The notes: generated by a model from the letters alone, not told the origin. DNA of 64,000 bases from Cyathus striatus (GCA_025738555.1 JAOVFP010000001.1:248001-312000); one strand, 5' to 3'; counted from the first letter of the stretch, positions 38,450 to 50,674 are shown. Numbers and translations are program-made.

Positions 38450-38640
38450 GAGAGAGGGTGGGTTGGTGTAGGGAGATAGTGAGTCGGGAAGTGATGAGTA
38501 CGAGTGTTTTAAGAGGGTGGGTTGGTGTACGAAGGAAGGAATAGTGAGCCGGGAAGTTACGAGGACGAGTTTTTTGATGTGCAACTGAGCTGGATATGTC
38601 CGTGTTTCAGGGATACGAGTTAAAAACACTACGGCTCACC
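38450..38640 (-). promoter_or_regulatory. upstream region of cargo gene A with shared motif and short repeat
   Basis: A two-copy repeat of about 70 bp (GAGAGGGTGGGTTGGTGTA...GGGAAGT) occupies 38452-38575. At about 38590-38630, some 170-200 bases before the gene A start, the phrase CCCTGAAACACGGACATAT (minus strand) is found again at 49589-49607 upstream of the gene E start, in the same orientation relative to that gene. Conservation outside the coding region suggests a promoter element or a remnant of the inverted arm duplication. Confidence 0.5.
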
Positions 38641-38919
38641 AAAGATGTGCCTAAATTCAAGTTTTCCATGTTTTCCTCTAGCCTATTAGTATCACCGATG
38701 CCGGATATAGATTATCTATTTTAAGTAATTCTAACGGGACCGGATAAAGACCAGTATAGTAATAGTTCTGATGGGGCTTGTTTCGTCGTATCTATGTGTT
38801 CTCCATTTGAAGTCGTCACATCCACAGAGAAAACTGCTCTTCATTTGCTGCTGTAATGACAAAAGGAAGCAAAGATGGCTGTACTATGGTGACAAAGTGT
38901 TAAACATTATTTTCTACCT

Positions 38920-39757
38920 TTAATACACGGGGCTATCGAAACTAAAATCCACTAGTCGTAGTCCTTTGTTGTGTATACATTCAAACAACATGCTTCTATA
39001 AGATTGTACCTCTTCTTTAGGTGGCAGCCATTGAAGAGCTTTACGTGCCGTCCATCCTATGTAGTCATATCCTTCGGGATCGTCATCGGGTAGAATTAAT
39101 TTATTTGCCAGGAGGACTGATACCGGGAGTTGCTGCAATCGTCGAAGAGAAGGAACAACTTCCCCAATGAGGTAATATATATATCGATAGAATTCCGCCC
39201 ACCGATACCGATCAGCGTACCTGTGGCTTGCGCGGTTGTAGGCAAAAAGTATACAATTCACATCTTAAAAATTTTTTAGTTATGAAAGTTAAAATAAATG
39301 GTGTGTTGAATGAAGACTTACTGTTATTTGTTACTTCGATTGCGTGACGAGGCAAAATGTGTAGAGGTGGAAATTTAAAGATATTATCCATCTCGGCTGG
39401 AAATTTGCAATTGATTCGATGTTCTATTTCACATTGATAACAATACGTATATGGATGCTCGAAGTCAAACCGGCAGAAATTATTTGAAGCGATGCATGTC
39501 CGACAACGCCGTGAACGATGGAAGCATATGATGAATTTTAGCAATTGATCGACGATCCAGAACGGCGACAATTGTATCTCCCTTGGTGGGCGGAACTCGG
39601 TCAAATGCTAGATGGAAATTAGCGTATGTAAACAGAGGGGATTGAGAGGTCTTACCCTTGTCGTGTACAAGGTAAAAAGTTGGAGGCGTGGGAAATCAAC
39701 GTCGAAGTCAATGTAATTTCGGGAATCGTTTTCATCAGAAGTAAGGTACCAAGGCAT
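38920..39757 (-). CDS. KDZ-element cargo protein B with Zn2Cys6-like cluster
   Basis: Three exons (39757-39656, 39607-39322, 39263-38920) encode 243 residues. The cysteine spacing C-x2-C-x6-C-x10-C-x2-C-x7-C (RRCRTC ... FCRFDF ... YCYQC ... NC) is identical to protein A, and the downstream helix (RWAEFYRYIYYLIGEVVPSL) lines up with ARYALFILKIVVPAL of A. Intron phases differ slightly: the intron between the third cysteine and its neighbours in A is absent here. It shares little else with A, so the split between them is older than that between A and E. It lies about 500 bp upstream of A in the same orientation. No lesion is visible. Confidence 0.65.
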
Positions 39758-40075
39758 GTTCAAGAGTAGATGGAATGGAGAATGGTCAGTGCAGCCCTTC
39801 AATTTATATCATTTTTTATATTCATGCGGAACAGTTCACTATTTTCCCTCGAGGTAAGTCAATCTGAATCTAGTTATCGGAGAATTCTAAGGAACGTATT
39901 AAGTCCACACATCGAGCATATTGCAAACACCCATAATGGGACATAGACATCAACAAATTGAAACATGAATTCTATTTTAGGTCGACGGACATACAGCCAC
40001 ACATGCATTGCCATGCACACTACACAGGGTCCTTCTGCAGACGAATAGGGGAAGCAAGCTCCCCCAATTATTAAA

Positions 40076-42526
40076 CTAAATTATACCCATCCTTTCTTCG
40101 ACAGACATGCGATCATAGGAATCTACATCTATAGACATGAGTACAAACCGCTGTGTTCGGTTGCTCCTAGCTGCAAGTTCGTTCAGACGTGTGATATTGC
40201 GAGTCACCATCGTCATGCGCCTCCTCTCCTCATCCTGATCAATCGTAATCTCCACATCTCCTGTGAAGTAATCGTTAGCCATGAGCAAGGTTTCCCTTGA
40301 GATGTTCTGCGCGATCATATCTCGTGTCTGAGGAGTCACAATGTCTTTCCAGAAAAAATCTTCGGTAACTACCGTACCTGTACTGACTTCAGTACATCAG
40401 AGGGACGTAATCTAAATAATTAACATACCTTCAACGAGTCCAGAGACATTCCAAGAATGATACCATTGCAGCTCGTGTATGGCTGTTTCCACGAGACATC
40501 CACAGTCGAGGGTGTCAGAATTTTTAAGATTGTAAAGCGTCCTACGGGAATCTTCCGCGCTCCGCTTCGAATCATCCTGACCCTTAACAGTATTCTTTGC
40601 CCCTGGAACCCCAAGAACGAGAAATTTTGAGCTATTTTCTTCCCCATTCCGTTTGGTGGCCTTAGATCTACGATGCGACAGGCAGATCGTATTGTTAACA
40701 TTTGTAGCGAACGCCTCTAGGGTTAGAAGTCGGTCGGAAAATACGGTGGCGGGCAGTTGCGACAGTCCTTCTTCCCTTTTTGCTGTCGCTAAATGTCGAG
40801 TACTTGAGGTAAGTATGTTTGGGCCGTCGTCAATGAACTGCTTTAGCTCAGCTATCGTTAAATATTAGAACAATAAGTCATTTCAAACCAAAAGCAGAAA
40901 CATACTAAAGCTACCCTTCAAATCGGTTGGTGCTGTATTGACAAATGTCGATCTATTTTTAGAATACCCAGTCTCATAAGAGTATGGGATTGGATCACGA
41001 TTTCCATCGTTCCGTGGGGCTATGCTGTATGTTAATACAGGTTATGTGGGTGCAATATCTAATCACACATACGGATGTAAAGCCCTTCTTCGGAAAAATA
41101 TTTGTGACTTGTAGCTTTTAATTTTGCTAAGGCATTCGGGATATAATTGGATGCTAATGTTTGACGAACTTTGGGAACGTCGCCTTCCCAGAAGATTGAC
41201 CCAGCGATTGGATCAGTAGCGATAGTAGTGGTAGGAGCAGTGGCGGGTGGAATAGTTCTATGAACATCAAGGTCTATTTAATATACGTCAGTATAAGTTC
41301 AACATAGCACTAGGAAGATACTTGCCCATGGCTGCTTCCGACCCAGCGTTAGCAGCAATAGCGGTAGGCAGAAAATTATTTTCTGCTTCACTATCACTGA
41401 CGAGGTCCTTGCCTATATCTGCATCCGATGCAGTAGTGGTAGGCAGTTCCTTAGTGCCTCCTTCGCTATCAGCGTCAAGGTCTATTTAATATATGTCAGA
41501 ATAAGTTCAACATAGTGCTAAGAAGATACTTGCCCATGGCTGCTTCTGACAAAGTGTTAGCAGCAATAGCAGTAGGCAGAAAATTATTTTCTGCTTCGCT
41601 ATCACTGATGAGGTCCTTGCCTATATCTGCATCCGATGCAGTAGTGGTAGGCAGTTCCTTAGTGCCTCCTTCGCTATCAGCGTCAAGGTCTATTTAATAT
41701 ATGTCAGAATAAGTTCAACATAGCGCTAAGAAGATACTTCCCCATGGCTACTTCTGACAAAGCGTTAGCAGCAATAGTGGTAGGTGGAAAATTATTTTCT
41801 GCTTCACTATCACTGATGAGGTCCTTGCCTATATCTGCATCTGATGCAGTAGTGGTAGGCAGATCCTTAGTGCCTCCTTCGCTATCAACGTCAAGGTCTA
41901 TTTAATATAGGTTAATATAAGTTTAATGTAGCGCTAGGAAGAAACTTGCCCATGGCTACTTCCGACGCAGCCTTAGGAGGAGTAGCGGTAGGCAGCACGT
42001 CATTTCCTCCTTCGCTAGTAAAGTCAAGGTCCTTGCCCATATCCTTGCCCATTTCTTCATCCGATGCGGTGTTAAGACCAGTAGCGATAGGCACCACGCT
42101 ATTGCCTCCTTTGCCAACAATGTCAAGACCAGAAGACGTTGTAATTACTTTGGTCAGTATTGACATGACCGAGGATTTTCCCAGGGGATCCTAATATCAT
42201 TTTTCATCATTAAATAAATGTATGAATAAAAAGATGCTTACAACCACCGGATATAATGGAGGAAGGTAAGAAACCTCAGGAAATTGGGAAATAAGGCAAA
42301 TGGAACATATATTTAGATAACAACGTACATTTGGAGATGAAGCTGGCTTTGTCATGTCTCCCCCAGGGTTTTGTTCCGTGACTGGAGTTGAAATTTTTTG
42401 TTTCTTAGTTATCTTGCGCTTGGAAAGACTAGTGGAAGGCTGAGATGAAGTGCTCTGTAATCTAGACGACTGTCTGATGTTCGTGGGATGGGGAGTAGCC
42501 GGAGGAGTGGAGGACGACTTTGCCAT
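40076..42526 (-). CDS. KDZ-element cargo protein C, unknown function, duplicated exons
   Basis: The minus-strand gene starts at ATG 42526 (MAKSSSTPPATPHPTN), with a Ser/Thr/Pro- and Lys-rich N-terminus (SKRKITKKQK, a possible nuclear signal). Next come four related acidic exons: one diverged (about 42180-41948) and three nearly identical (41899-41325). Each reads like DSEGGTKELPTTTASDADIG and ends AAMG before a GTATCTTC donor. Further exons follow: IFWEGDVPKVRQTL, APTDLKGSFS, AELKQFIDDGPNILTSSTRH, a segment with DCGCLVETAIHELQWYHSWN and a last exon (IVTPQTRDMIAQNI ... MSVEERMGII). I recognise no family. Several splice sites near 42.2-42.3 kb are uncertain. Confidence 0.5.
41271..41940 (-). 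repeat. 209-bp tandem exon-intron duplication
   Basis: Three near-identical units and the start of a fourth repeat every 206-210 bases, marked by AAGGTCTATTTAATAT at about 41270, 41480, 41690 and 41896. Each unit contains one whole exon and its intron, so each copy adds about 54 residues to protein C without changing frame. Confidence 0.8.
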
Positions 42527-43495
42527 GTTCCGCAACTTTGGAAATCTGGCGATAGAAAACCACCTCTGAATATAACTAAAATTTGACATGTCATCATAAT
42601 TGCTAGGCTGTTACTTAAGCCTGTGGATTTTCTGGTGTCGAACCACAAAACATGAGTTTTGCAGATGCACTGGGGTATGTTCCGCCAAGCATATTGTTTG
42701 AATACAGAAAATCCGATCTAACATTTGAGATCATAAATGAGTTGAATTTATCTAACTGGAGATAATGTTGAAAGGTCAATTTGTTTTAAAACCTCTACCG
42801 AGGAGATAATGGAGAAATAAATTTTTTTGATATATTTTAGAAGACCACTGCATAGCCATAAACCCTGTTTACTAACTTGGAAAGTCCGCCCGTGGGTCGC
42901 TGATGGATACTATTCCATTCAACGTTACTATCATGATCAGAGTGTTGCAAACTTTTTTGGAAACCCCTTCGGATTTCTTCATTATTGCTTGTATCCACTT
43001 CATATTTTACACACAGATAGGTATACATCTGAAATATATTACTTACAAATTATATGAAAACATACTTACTGCTCAAAATTGTATGAAGCACATAGTGAGG
43101 CCTAGTCCAAATCAGTGGCGATGGGATTCGTAAGCAAATCACGGCATTGTCCACTGGCTTCAGTTCGGTCGTCCCTTTGATCGTGATGGATCTTCAAGGG
43201 GAGATTGGAATTCAATGCGTCTCAAGAATAGATGTCACTCTCTGCATCTTCAAACAGAATATCTTCACTTCTTCCTACTCAGTTTCCATTCTGTCTTTTT
43301 TATTAGTTCGTCTCTGCGCATTGCGTGTAAATCTTGACATTGACTTCAAGCTCAAGCAGTACAAAATCAGCGAATACCTCATAATATTTAGTGTCTACTC
43401 CTTTTTCTTAGCATATTCATCCACAAACGGCACGATTCACGAGATCTCTAATTTATTAGCGCTATCATTGAAGAAACACTAGTAAGCAGGACTAT

Positions 43496-45140
43496 CTAAT
43501 CCGCAACTGCACCACCAAGTAGCCCAGTCATTTGTAATAGCTGTGTTCTCTGCTCTTCGATTTCTTTTTCTTTTCTCTTGAGCTCCTTATTTTTCTCGTC
43601 GAGCTCTCGCGTCCGCGCTTCAAGCTCCTTCATCAAAGAATGGCTGTTTGCAACCCTAGCTTGTTTCAGCTTTGATGTTAGCTTTGTGAAGAAGTTTGCC
43701 AAGTCAACACATTCGCTATTGGCTTCATTGTGCAATGTCTTTGACACGAAGTGAATGGCTCCACTTGACTCACCGGTGTGACGGGCGAGGACGAGAACCC
43801 AAGCCCCTGTTGATAATGACAACCTCTCCATCTATTCGTGATATTAAATGAATATTCATATGACTGGTAGGACAATTGTGTACCTTAGCGATGATGGGCC
43901 CGATGTCTCTGTTGAAACGCCGACTTGCACTAGCACGGTCTAGTATCTCCGGTTCCAATTTCTTTGTCCGGACTATCTCTGAAGGTGGTATGAAAAACTA
44001 TATCAAAGTTAAACATTAGATCTATTACATACTGTAGTTCAAGCTACCCCGCTGAACACCTTCCACAGTTCCAAAACATTTCTTGTTCTCTTCCATGGTT
44101 ACAGGTTTTCGACACTCAAGGAAGTTAACCAACCTTGGATCGTAGCTGTTCTTATTTGTACCCGCCAGAAGCGCTGGTGGTGACTCTGAAGGGTTCATGG
44201 TAAGAACAGGGTCGATAAAACTATTGTCAATAAGTCCATGTGTGTTCTAAGAGATATATCAGTACATCACGCACGAAGTAATAACAGAATCTGTGGCAAG
44301 ATGAGTTGGTGAGGACTCCAAAGGGTCCATGGCAAGAAGAACAGGGTCAATGAAACGATTGTCAATAAGTCCAGGTGGGCTCTAAGAGATATATCAGTAC
44401 ATCGCGCACAAAATAATAACCGAAACATGATTTACAGTTAATATGGTCACAGACTCATCAGTAGTGGCAGGATCGGAGCTAAGTGACTGCGCGTCCTTAT
44501 CACCTGCTGGCGAATTGGGGGCATGTGCGCTCTAATAAGTATTAGTAAGTCAAGCAAGATAATAAACAAAACATGAATTACGGTTGGTACATTCTCGTAT
44601 CTGCCAGGTTCAGCGACACCAGGAGAGGTGCCCAAATCTAGGGACTTTAACTGCATAAAAAGATGAGCAAATACTAAAGCTCTAAGACACACTGAGAGAT
44701 AATTCTGTCCAGCCTTCGTATGGGGGCACTGGCTGCGAAGTGGCTGGTCAGTGCATACGTTACATCGCCTCTGACTGCAAGTGGTAGGAATAGGTTCAGG
44801 TGGGCTCTAAGATTACATCAGTACATCACGCAAAGTAATAACAAAAAGTGATTTACGGTTGTGTTCTTGTCTCCATCAGGTTCAGCGACAACGGGCGAGA
44901 TGTCCATATCCTGGGACTTTAACAACATAAGAAATGAGTAAATACTAAAGCTCTAAGACATACTGCGAGATAAAGTTGTCCGGCTTTCGTATGAGGGCAC
45001 TGGACGCGAAGTGGCCGGCCAGGACATTTCATACATTTTTGTGGTGTGCTATTGTTCTTGGGGAGTCTTGTCACGGTTTCCTTCTGGGGTCTGGTGGACT
45101 TCTTTCTGCTGGAATTCGCTTTCTGGCCCTTTGATTTCAT
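43496..45140 (-). CDS. KDZ-element cargo protein D with paired CxxC/CxH motifs and coiled coil
   Basis: A multi-exon minus-strand gene. Exon 1 (45140-44964) starts MKSKGQKANSSRKKSTRPQK, basic and probably nuclear, and contains CMKCPGRPLRVQCPHTKAGQ, a C-x2-C-x8-C-x-H motif. A later exon repeats it as CNVCTDQPLRSQCPHTKAGQ. Further exons are also doubled (GLIDNRFIDPVLLAMDP / GLIDNSFIDPVLTMNP). Then come FLECRKPVTMEENKKCFGTV, a segment EPEILDRASASRRFNRDIGP and a last exon ending in a coiled coil (ELEARTRELDEKNKELKRKE). The motif could bind one zinc. The gene is transcribed away from the KDZ transposase from a shared upstream region, which suggests that it helps the element; that is inference. Exact central exon borders are uncertain. 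Confidence 0.5.
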
Positions 45141-45260
45141 GGAGAAATGGGTAAGAGGTGAACAGATGGAGTAAAGGTGAGAGGTATTTTTTGGCAGCGG
45201 AAAAAACCAAGGCAAGTATAAGGCACAATTTGTGCAGGATGATATGGTACCTGTTTTCTG

Positions 45261-45542
45261 TTTCTTACTTCGACACTAAGTGCCAATATCAGAGGCATAC
45301 AGATGCAAATATGTGCTGATCGGATTGTACACAGGAAATGGTCACGCTTCATACCTATTAAATCAAGTTTCAAATGTCAAAATTAATAGTTAGTCTTTTT
45401 TCAAACACCGTATCTTTCTTACTTCGACACTAAGTGCCATCATCTGAGGTATACAGATGCAAATATGCGCCGATCGGATTGTACACGGGAAATGATCGCA
45501 CTTCATACCTAGTAAATCGAGTTTCAAGTGTCAAAAAGAATA
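45261..45542. promoter_or_regulatory. duplicated block in the divergent promoter of gene D and the KDZ transposase
   Basis: Two copies of a block of about 125 bases start at 45261 and 45415 (period about 154). They share TTTCTTACTTCGACACTAAG, ACAGATGCAAATATG and CGATCGGATTGTACAC with few changes (the first copy has TGATCGG for CGATCGG). They fill the gap between the start of gene D (45140, leftward) and the KDZ transposase start (45591, rightward). Preserved doubling between two divergent starts points to a regulatory or transposase-binding role. Confidence 0.55.
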
Positions 45543-45590
45543 GATATTATTTTTGAAGCACCGAATCGTTTCTTACAACTATCTCCTGCA

Positions 45591-48500
45591 ATGTCCTCCA
45601 TTCCACGTAAACGTCGCGAGAAATTTAAGGAGCCAGAGGAGATCAAACGTATCCCGGGATTATATGCTGAAAGAGAACCAGAAAGGATAGTGCGTGCCCC
45701 AGGACTTTTTAAATCCTCAACGCTATCATTATCATCATTTTTGTCGGCTTCAGCGTCTGTGTCGGTTTCGTCATCTGGGTCCTATGAGCCAGTCTCATCC
45801 CCTCAAAAAAAACAGCGATTGGTGAAGAACCCACGCTCTAATACTGGTCAACATCGATCATGCAACCCTATGTCTGTGTCGAGGAATGATGAAATATCCA
45901 GTGAATTAGTTCCAATTATCCATGGAGGTTCAGATGTGCTCCAGGAATATGATGATAGTCTACCATTGCGGTCTGATGGGACGAATGAAGAATACATTCT
46001 CAATAATTTTCCCTTCCTAAATGATAGCAGTGCACCTTTCAGTGAAGTGGATCTCGACGACATCTTTTATTCATACCATGTCGGCGTGTTTTATGGTGGG
46101 ATTGGTTTTGAACGAGTTAGCAAGGAGTTGTTTCTTGTTCAAGGTTGGGATTCCACAAAGAATAACAGTATTCCAGTAAGTGGTTCATAGATCTATTTTC
46201 TGTGTACGGTATTACTGATGACCAAAATCTAGAATCGTTGGTTTCATCTGCAATGGTGGCTAGTGGATGGAGATATGACTGCAGTGTGCACCTGCAATTC
46301 CAAAAAGTCACCTTGCATACACGCTAAATTTCTGTATGTCTTTGGTAAGGAAAGGTTCTCGAATAGTAATGATATTCCCAATGGTATTTTTTCGCAACTT
46401 CAACACATATCCCATAACTAACTCATTCATATAAAGTACCATCTGATGTGACACTATTTCATCGCGAAATATTTCCAGAGTCCAATACATCGTATCATTT
46501 GTTTTCAGTGAATATGGGAGCAGGTCTCCTTGATCGAATTATTATATCACATGAAGGCTTGGACGATGGTAGTGGCAACTGGGAGTGCCAGAAATGTAAC
46601 CTGTCAATGTGCCCGCATATTGTTAAAACATGGCACAAGCTCCAGCAAATCCTGCACTGCGATCCTGAGGCATGAGATGACATCGCACTCAATTACGACC
46701 TCTTGGAGAACTCAAGTAAGCTAATATTTCATACATGTTTCCCTGCTGACACGTTCCATACAAGGTCAACAATTCCACTCTGATTCTGATCCAGACAAAG
46801 GGATATCGTATCTACCGATAATGCCCCCTAGCTGGGCGCGTTTGGAAACAGACGCCAAGCTCTACCATAAAAAGCCGAGGCCACTACCTCCACCACCTCT
46901 TCTTATTGAATTAGGTGAACATATGCGGTGTATATGCGGTTCTGGACTTGAAAATTCAGGACCAATGGTGATCAAATCATGTACTGTGTACGGGCTTAGT
47001 GGTGCACATGTGACCAAAATTCAACTTCGGAAGTGTAACAACTGTCTTTGCTCAGACCGATTCATCGGTCCCAACTGCAGAGATATCGAAATCCTGAATC
47101 TTAATAACCATTACTTATTTACACACGAGCTTCTGGAGCACTATACATCGGCTTACACCATTTCTCCTACTCCTTTCGTGGCTTTCGTTTTGGACGTCAG
47201 TCGTGGTTACGCAGACAATGGAACCGGGATCCCTTTTGTCAATGATTTCATCTTCCGTGCCACTTGGTTCACATATGCCGATCTCTTATGTTTAGAAAAT
47301 GACATGCGGTGTCACATCTGCGGTCCGGCTCCAGATAATGTAATTTTTGATGGTGTCTCCATCTCGTTCAGCCGCAAGCAGCTTCGTTCCTCCATTAAAC
47401 CACCGACCACTATATCACCACATTCGGAACGAAAAGACAAAGTATCTTATGTCAGCAAGCAGCAGCTCATACTGGACCATAAACTACGGAAATTAATACG
47501 TACCGTCATGTCCAAAAAAACACATATTAATAATTATTTCATTCGTGGTGATGACGAAGAAAGTATGCTTCTGCAACTACCTGATGTCAATCCGGCATTG
47601 GGACGTCTGGCGGCACGTTTATTCATGGGAGACACTTGGCCAGATGATAGTTATGTCTATTTGTTTTCGGAGGTTCGTATATTATTATTCCAGTAAATAT
47701 TTAGATATTAACTATTGTTTCAACAGATAGCAGCAGAAGAATCGATTGTACAGATGGTGAACAGGCTTGGCTACGAAGCCCTTAGAAATTTCAATCACAC
47801 GAAAAGTGACGACACCCTCTCTCGATTGGTAAACATTCCATCAATCTATCTGGTTTTGCGACACGAATATACCAAAGAAAACACTTGTTCGGAAGACCTA
47901 ATTGATGTTTGCATCTGGATAGAAAGCCGTGCACATGAGACGTTGGATAAGCTTATAGCGCAAAGTCCGTCTACTAAATCTAGTCCTGTTTCGGAAACTC
48001 CAAAAGATGACTGGAAATTGGTAAGTGTCTGTTTTCGCTTAATCATTTTCGTTCGTTGCGACCCGTAATATTAGACAGGTAGTTGCTACAGCATGCCGCA
48101 GATACGACATAGGCCAATCTATCCTGGGTTGAAACACGATAGGTCGCAAGACAAAGGTGGACAAGACCGGGGTGCTGAGTGTTCGAAGTACTATGCTCAG
48201 TACTCGCCCCAACGCCTGACCGGAGGAATCATGGCCGCCTGGTGTACACATTCCATATGCTATGGTTTTCATTCTATGCCAAGCAGCGAAGGTCGCGATG
48301 ATGTTTTCTCGGCTCTCTATACACGATGGAGAGTTCCGCCAAAGCGGGTGATTTATGACTTCGCTTGCGCTCTGGGTCCTTACTGCATGACGCGAGAAGG
48401 GGATTTTTTTTCCGAGACTAAGTTTCTAATTGACCACTTCCATGCCGCAGGTCACAAAAAATGTTCAACAGCCTGCTTTCTGAAACGATCTGTTACTGCA

Positions 48501-48692
48501 GATCCCCGATTAAAAGGTCTCAACTCGAGCACCGCCGAGTGTGGTAACTCGGTGATGGCGCGTATCCGCAAGTCAGTCAGCTACATGGGGCAATACCGTG
48601 CTACATTGTACATGAAGACTTTTCTTTGTATCTGGAACCGCACCAAAATGCAAAAACTCGCTGGATATAATGCAATGCATAATAGTAGTTAA
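45591..48692 (+). pseudogene. KDZ-type transposase (cysteine-cluster type), one in-frame stop
   Basis: Six exons (45591-46175, 46233-46344, 46437-46715, 46765-47672, 47727-48020, 48075-48692) join in phase to 931 codons. Parts in order: a basic N-terminus with a doubled RxPGL(Y/F) phrase; a SWIM-like zinc motif (VCTCNSKKSPCIHAKFL); a second cluster (CQKCNLSMCPHI); CICGSGLENSGP and CNNCLCSDRFIGPNC clusters; then the conserved catalytic-type region RHRPIYPGLKHD, CSKYYAQYSPQRLTGGIMAA, WCTHSICYGFHSMPSSEGR, VIYDFACALGPYCMTRE, DHFHAAGHKKCS and STAECGNSVMARIRKSVSYM. This matches fungal proteins named for KDZ (Kyakuja-Dileera-Zisupton) transposases and their CxC clusters. The only lesion is TGA at 46673-46675 inside exon 3, so the copy is either recently dead or needs readthrough. 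Confidence 0.85.
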
Positions 48693-49710
48693 GAATACTA
48701 CTATTCTTCGTTGTAGTAATCTGTTGACATGGACAATTAAATAATTTGATTAGCCATTTGCAAGGCACTGAAGAAAATATGTGTGCCAAGGGTGCATAGA
48801 TACGAAAAATTTGAAAAGATGACAGTGATATCTCGATGATATGTCAAAAGGGTTACAACGCGGCGCTCTGTGAGCTGACCTCTAAGCTATGCCAAAAAAG
48901 ATAAAATAAGGGGTGATAACAAAAGATAATCAACTTGAATTCTGAGCTGTACGCGGAAAAAATACGATAACGACATGAAAAATTTAATCGGAAAGGCACT
49001 GTAAGAAATATGTACCATCAAGGGTGTAAAAATCTGAAGAAATTGAAAAAGATGCCGGCAATGTGGCGTTGATATGTCAAAGGAGAAAAAATAATGGTGT
49101 TCTGTGAGTTGAATTCAGAGCTATACCCAGAAAAGATAAAATAACGGGTGATAACAAAATGATAATGGACTTTAAGCTATAACCAGAAAAGAGAAAATGA
49201 CAGTGTTCGATGACTCCAATGATTCTCAAGAGAAATAATTCGGAATAATCCGAAATGCGGATTTGTTATTTTGGTAACATGCCCGTATGTCGCTACTTCG
49301 ATGACTCCAATGATTCTCAAGAGAAATAATCCGGAATAATCCGAAATGCGGATTTGTTGTTCTGGTAACATGCATGTATGTCGCTATGGGGCTAATAAGG
49401 TAATGTACCTTCGATCGCACCCACTGGCTCTCAAACATACATACTTCTAATGAGAAAAAGCTACAGAGAAACCTTATCGTACAGAAGTGCACTACGTCAC
49501 TATGCGAATCCTGCATAAGGTTCGGGAGTACTGATTCACGCGAATTTTTATTTGGTAGTAGTACGTAACGCCGTTTCTTAACTCTTATCCCTGAAACACG
49601 GACATATTCAACTGAGTCTGTCATGTACTTTTATAAAACACTCGTCAGTGTCCTTTATTAATTTCTATCAAACTACTCCCCCACCTTCAAATCTTTTGCT
49701 CATACCCGAC
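48693..49710. other. internal spacer of the KDZ element with short tandem repeats
   Basis: No gene. At 48790-49170 three loosely related stretches share phrases such as GATAAAATAAGGGGTGATAAC. At 49208-49385 a unit of about 91 bp (starting CGATGACTCCAATGATTCTC) is present twice with few changes. The part from 49570 to 49710 is the upstream region of gene E and holds the motif shared with gene A. Confidence 0.6.
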
Positions 49711-50674
49711 ATGTCCAACAGCCAGTTCCAAAATGCAAGGGTGTTCTTCTATGCTGTAGGAATGTCCGACAGTCCCTTGAGATCATATATCATTAACTCC
49801 ACGAAAGTAAGTTAATTTCATGAGTATGTATAATCTCACACTCACGGTTTTCAGTTTCCAGTAAGCCTTTTTGGCCTCGACTACCCCGACGAGGATGCAA
49901 TCGTTACCTCGCGGTTACGTCGCGAGGTGAAGGAAATAGAAGATTACCTCAACAAATATATATGCAAAGATTGTTTTACCGACGGTATGGAAATCCTATA
50001 TTCTAAATGTGACAATATTTACTTAACATATGCTCATAGATGCTTATTGTGTCGTGGATTTTGGAAATCTTGGCCCGACCTGTGAAAGGTGCAAATCGAG
50101 GGGTGACAGCGAGAACTGCTTGGGGAAGATGGCTGGATTCCAGAAATGGACTTTCTACCTGCGAAGAGTTTAAAACATTATGTTAAAAGTACGTATGGTT
50201 TCTTTCATGTTACTACCACAGATATTAACGTAAAATTACATAGATATCCTTGTTTTAAACAAGTACAGGATACCACCACAGATTGCACAATTCCAGTACA
50301 CGCATTATGAAGCCGCGCGATACGCTCATTATCTTATCGAAATTGTTGTACCGTCTTTAGTTAACCACATACGCATGGTTGGAAGCTTGGAGTCACTACA
50401 AATGAACAATATCGTCGACTCACATTTCAACTATGATGATTTTAAGACATGGGGCGACGACATCACATCCCTTCTACGAAAATTGCCCCGCGAGAACGAA
50501 TTGGAGGTATTCTGGAGGAACCTATCGAAGAAAAACATGACATTGCCGCCATCGCCTCCATCGACTCAAATGACGTCTTCAGGATGGGGTAATTGTAGCA
50601 AAATGGGATTTGAACTGGCACATCCCATCAGTGAAGGGAAATCCAGTCTACATGCACCACTTCTACCTCATTAA
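49711..50674 (+). pseudogene. KDZ-element cargo gene E, relative of A, truncated
   Basis: Exons 49711-49806 and 49855-49984 have the same lengths (96 and 130) and phases as exons 1 and 2 of gene A. Exon 3 (50040-50188) continues the cysteine pattern C-x2-C-x6-C-x10-C-x2-C-x8-C (YICKDC ... PTCERC ... NC), but its 149 bases do not fit the expected multiple of three: after CLGKMAG the matching residues (LPAKSLKHYVK) are in another frame. The last exon, from about 50240, matches gene A (ILVLNKYRIPPQIA; ARYAHYLIEIVVPSL) and then runs into the 331-bp array at about 50640, losing the C-terminal third. So it has a frameshift and a 3' truncation. It is transcribed toward the right end, as A is toward the left. 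Confidence 0.65.
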
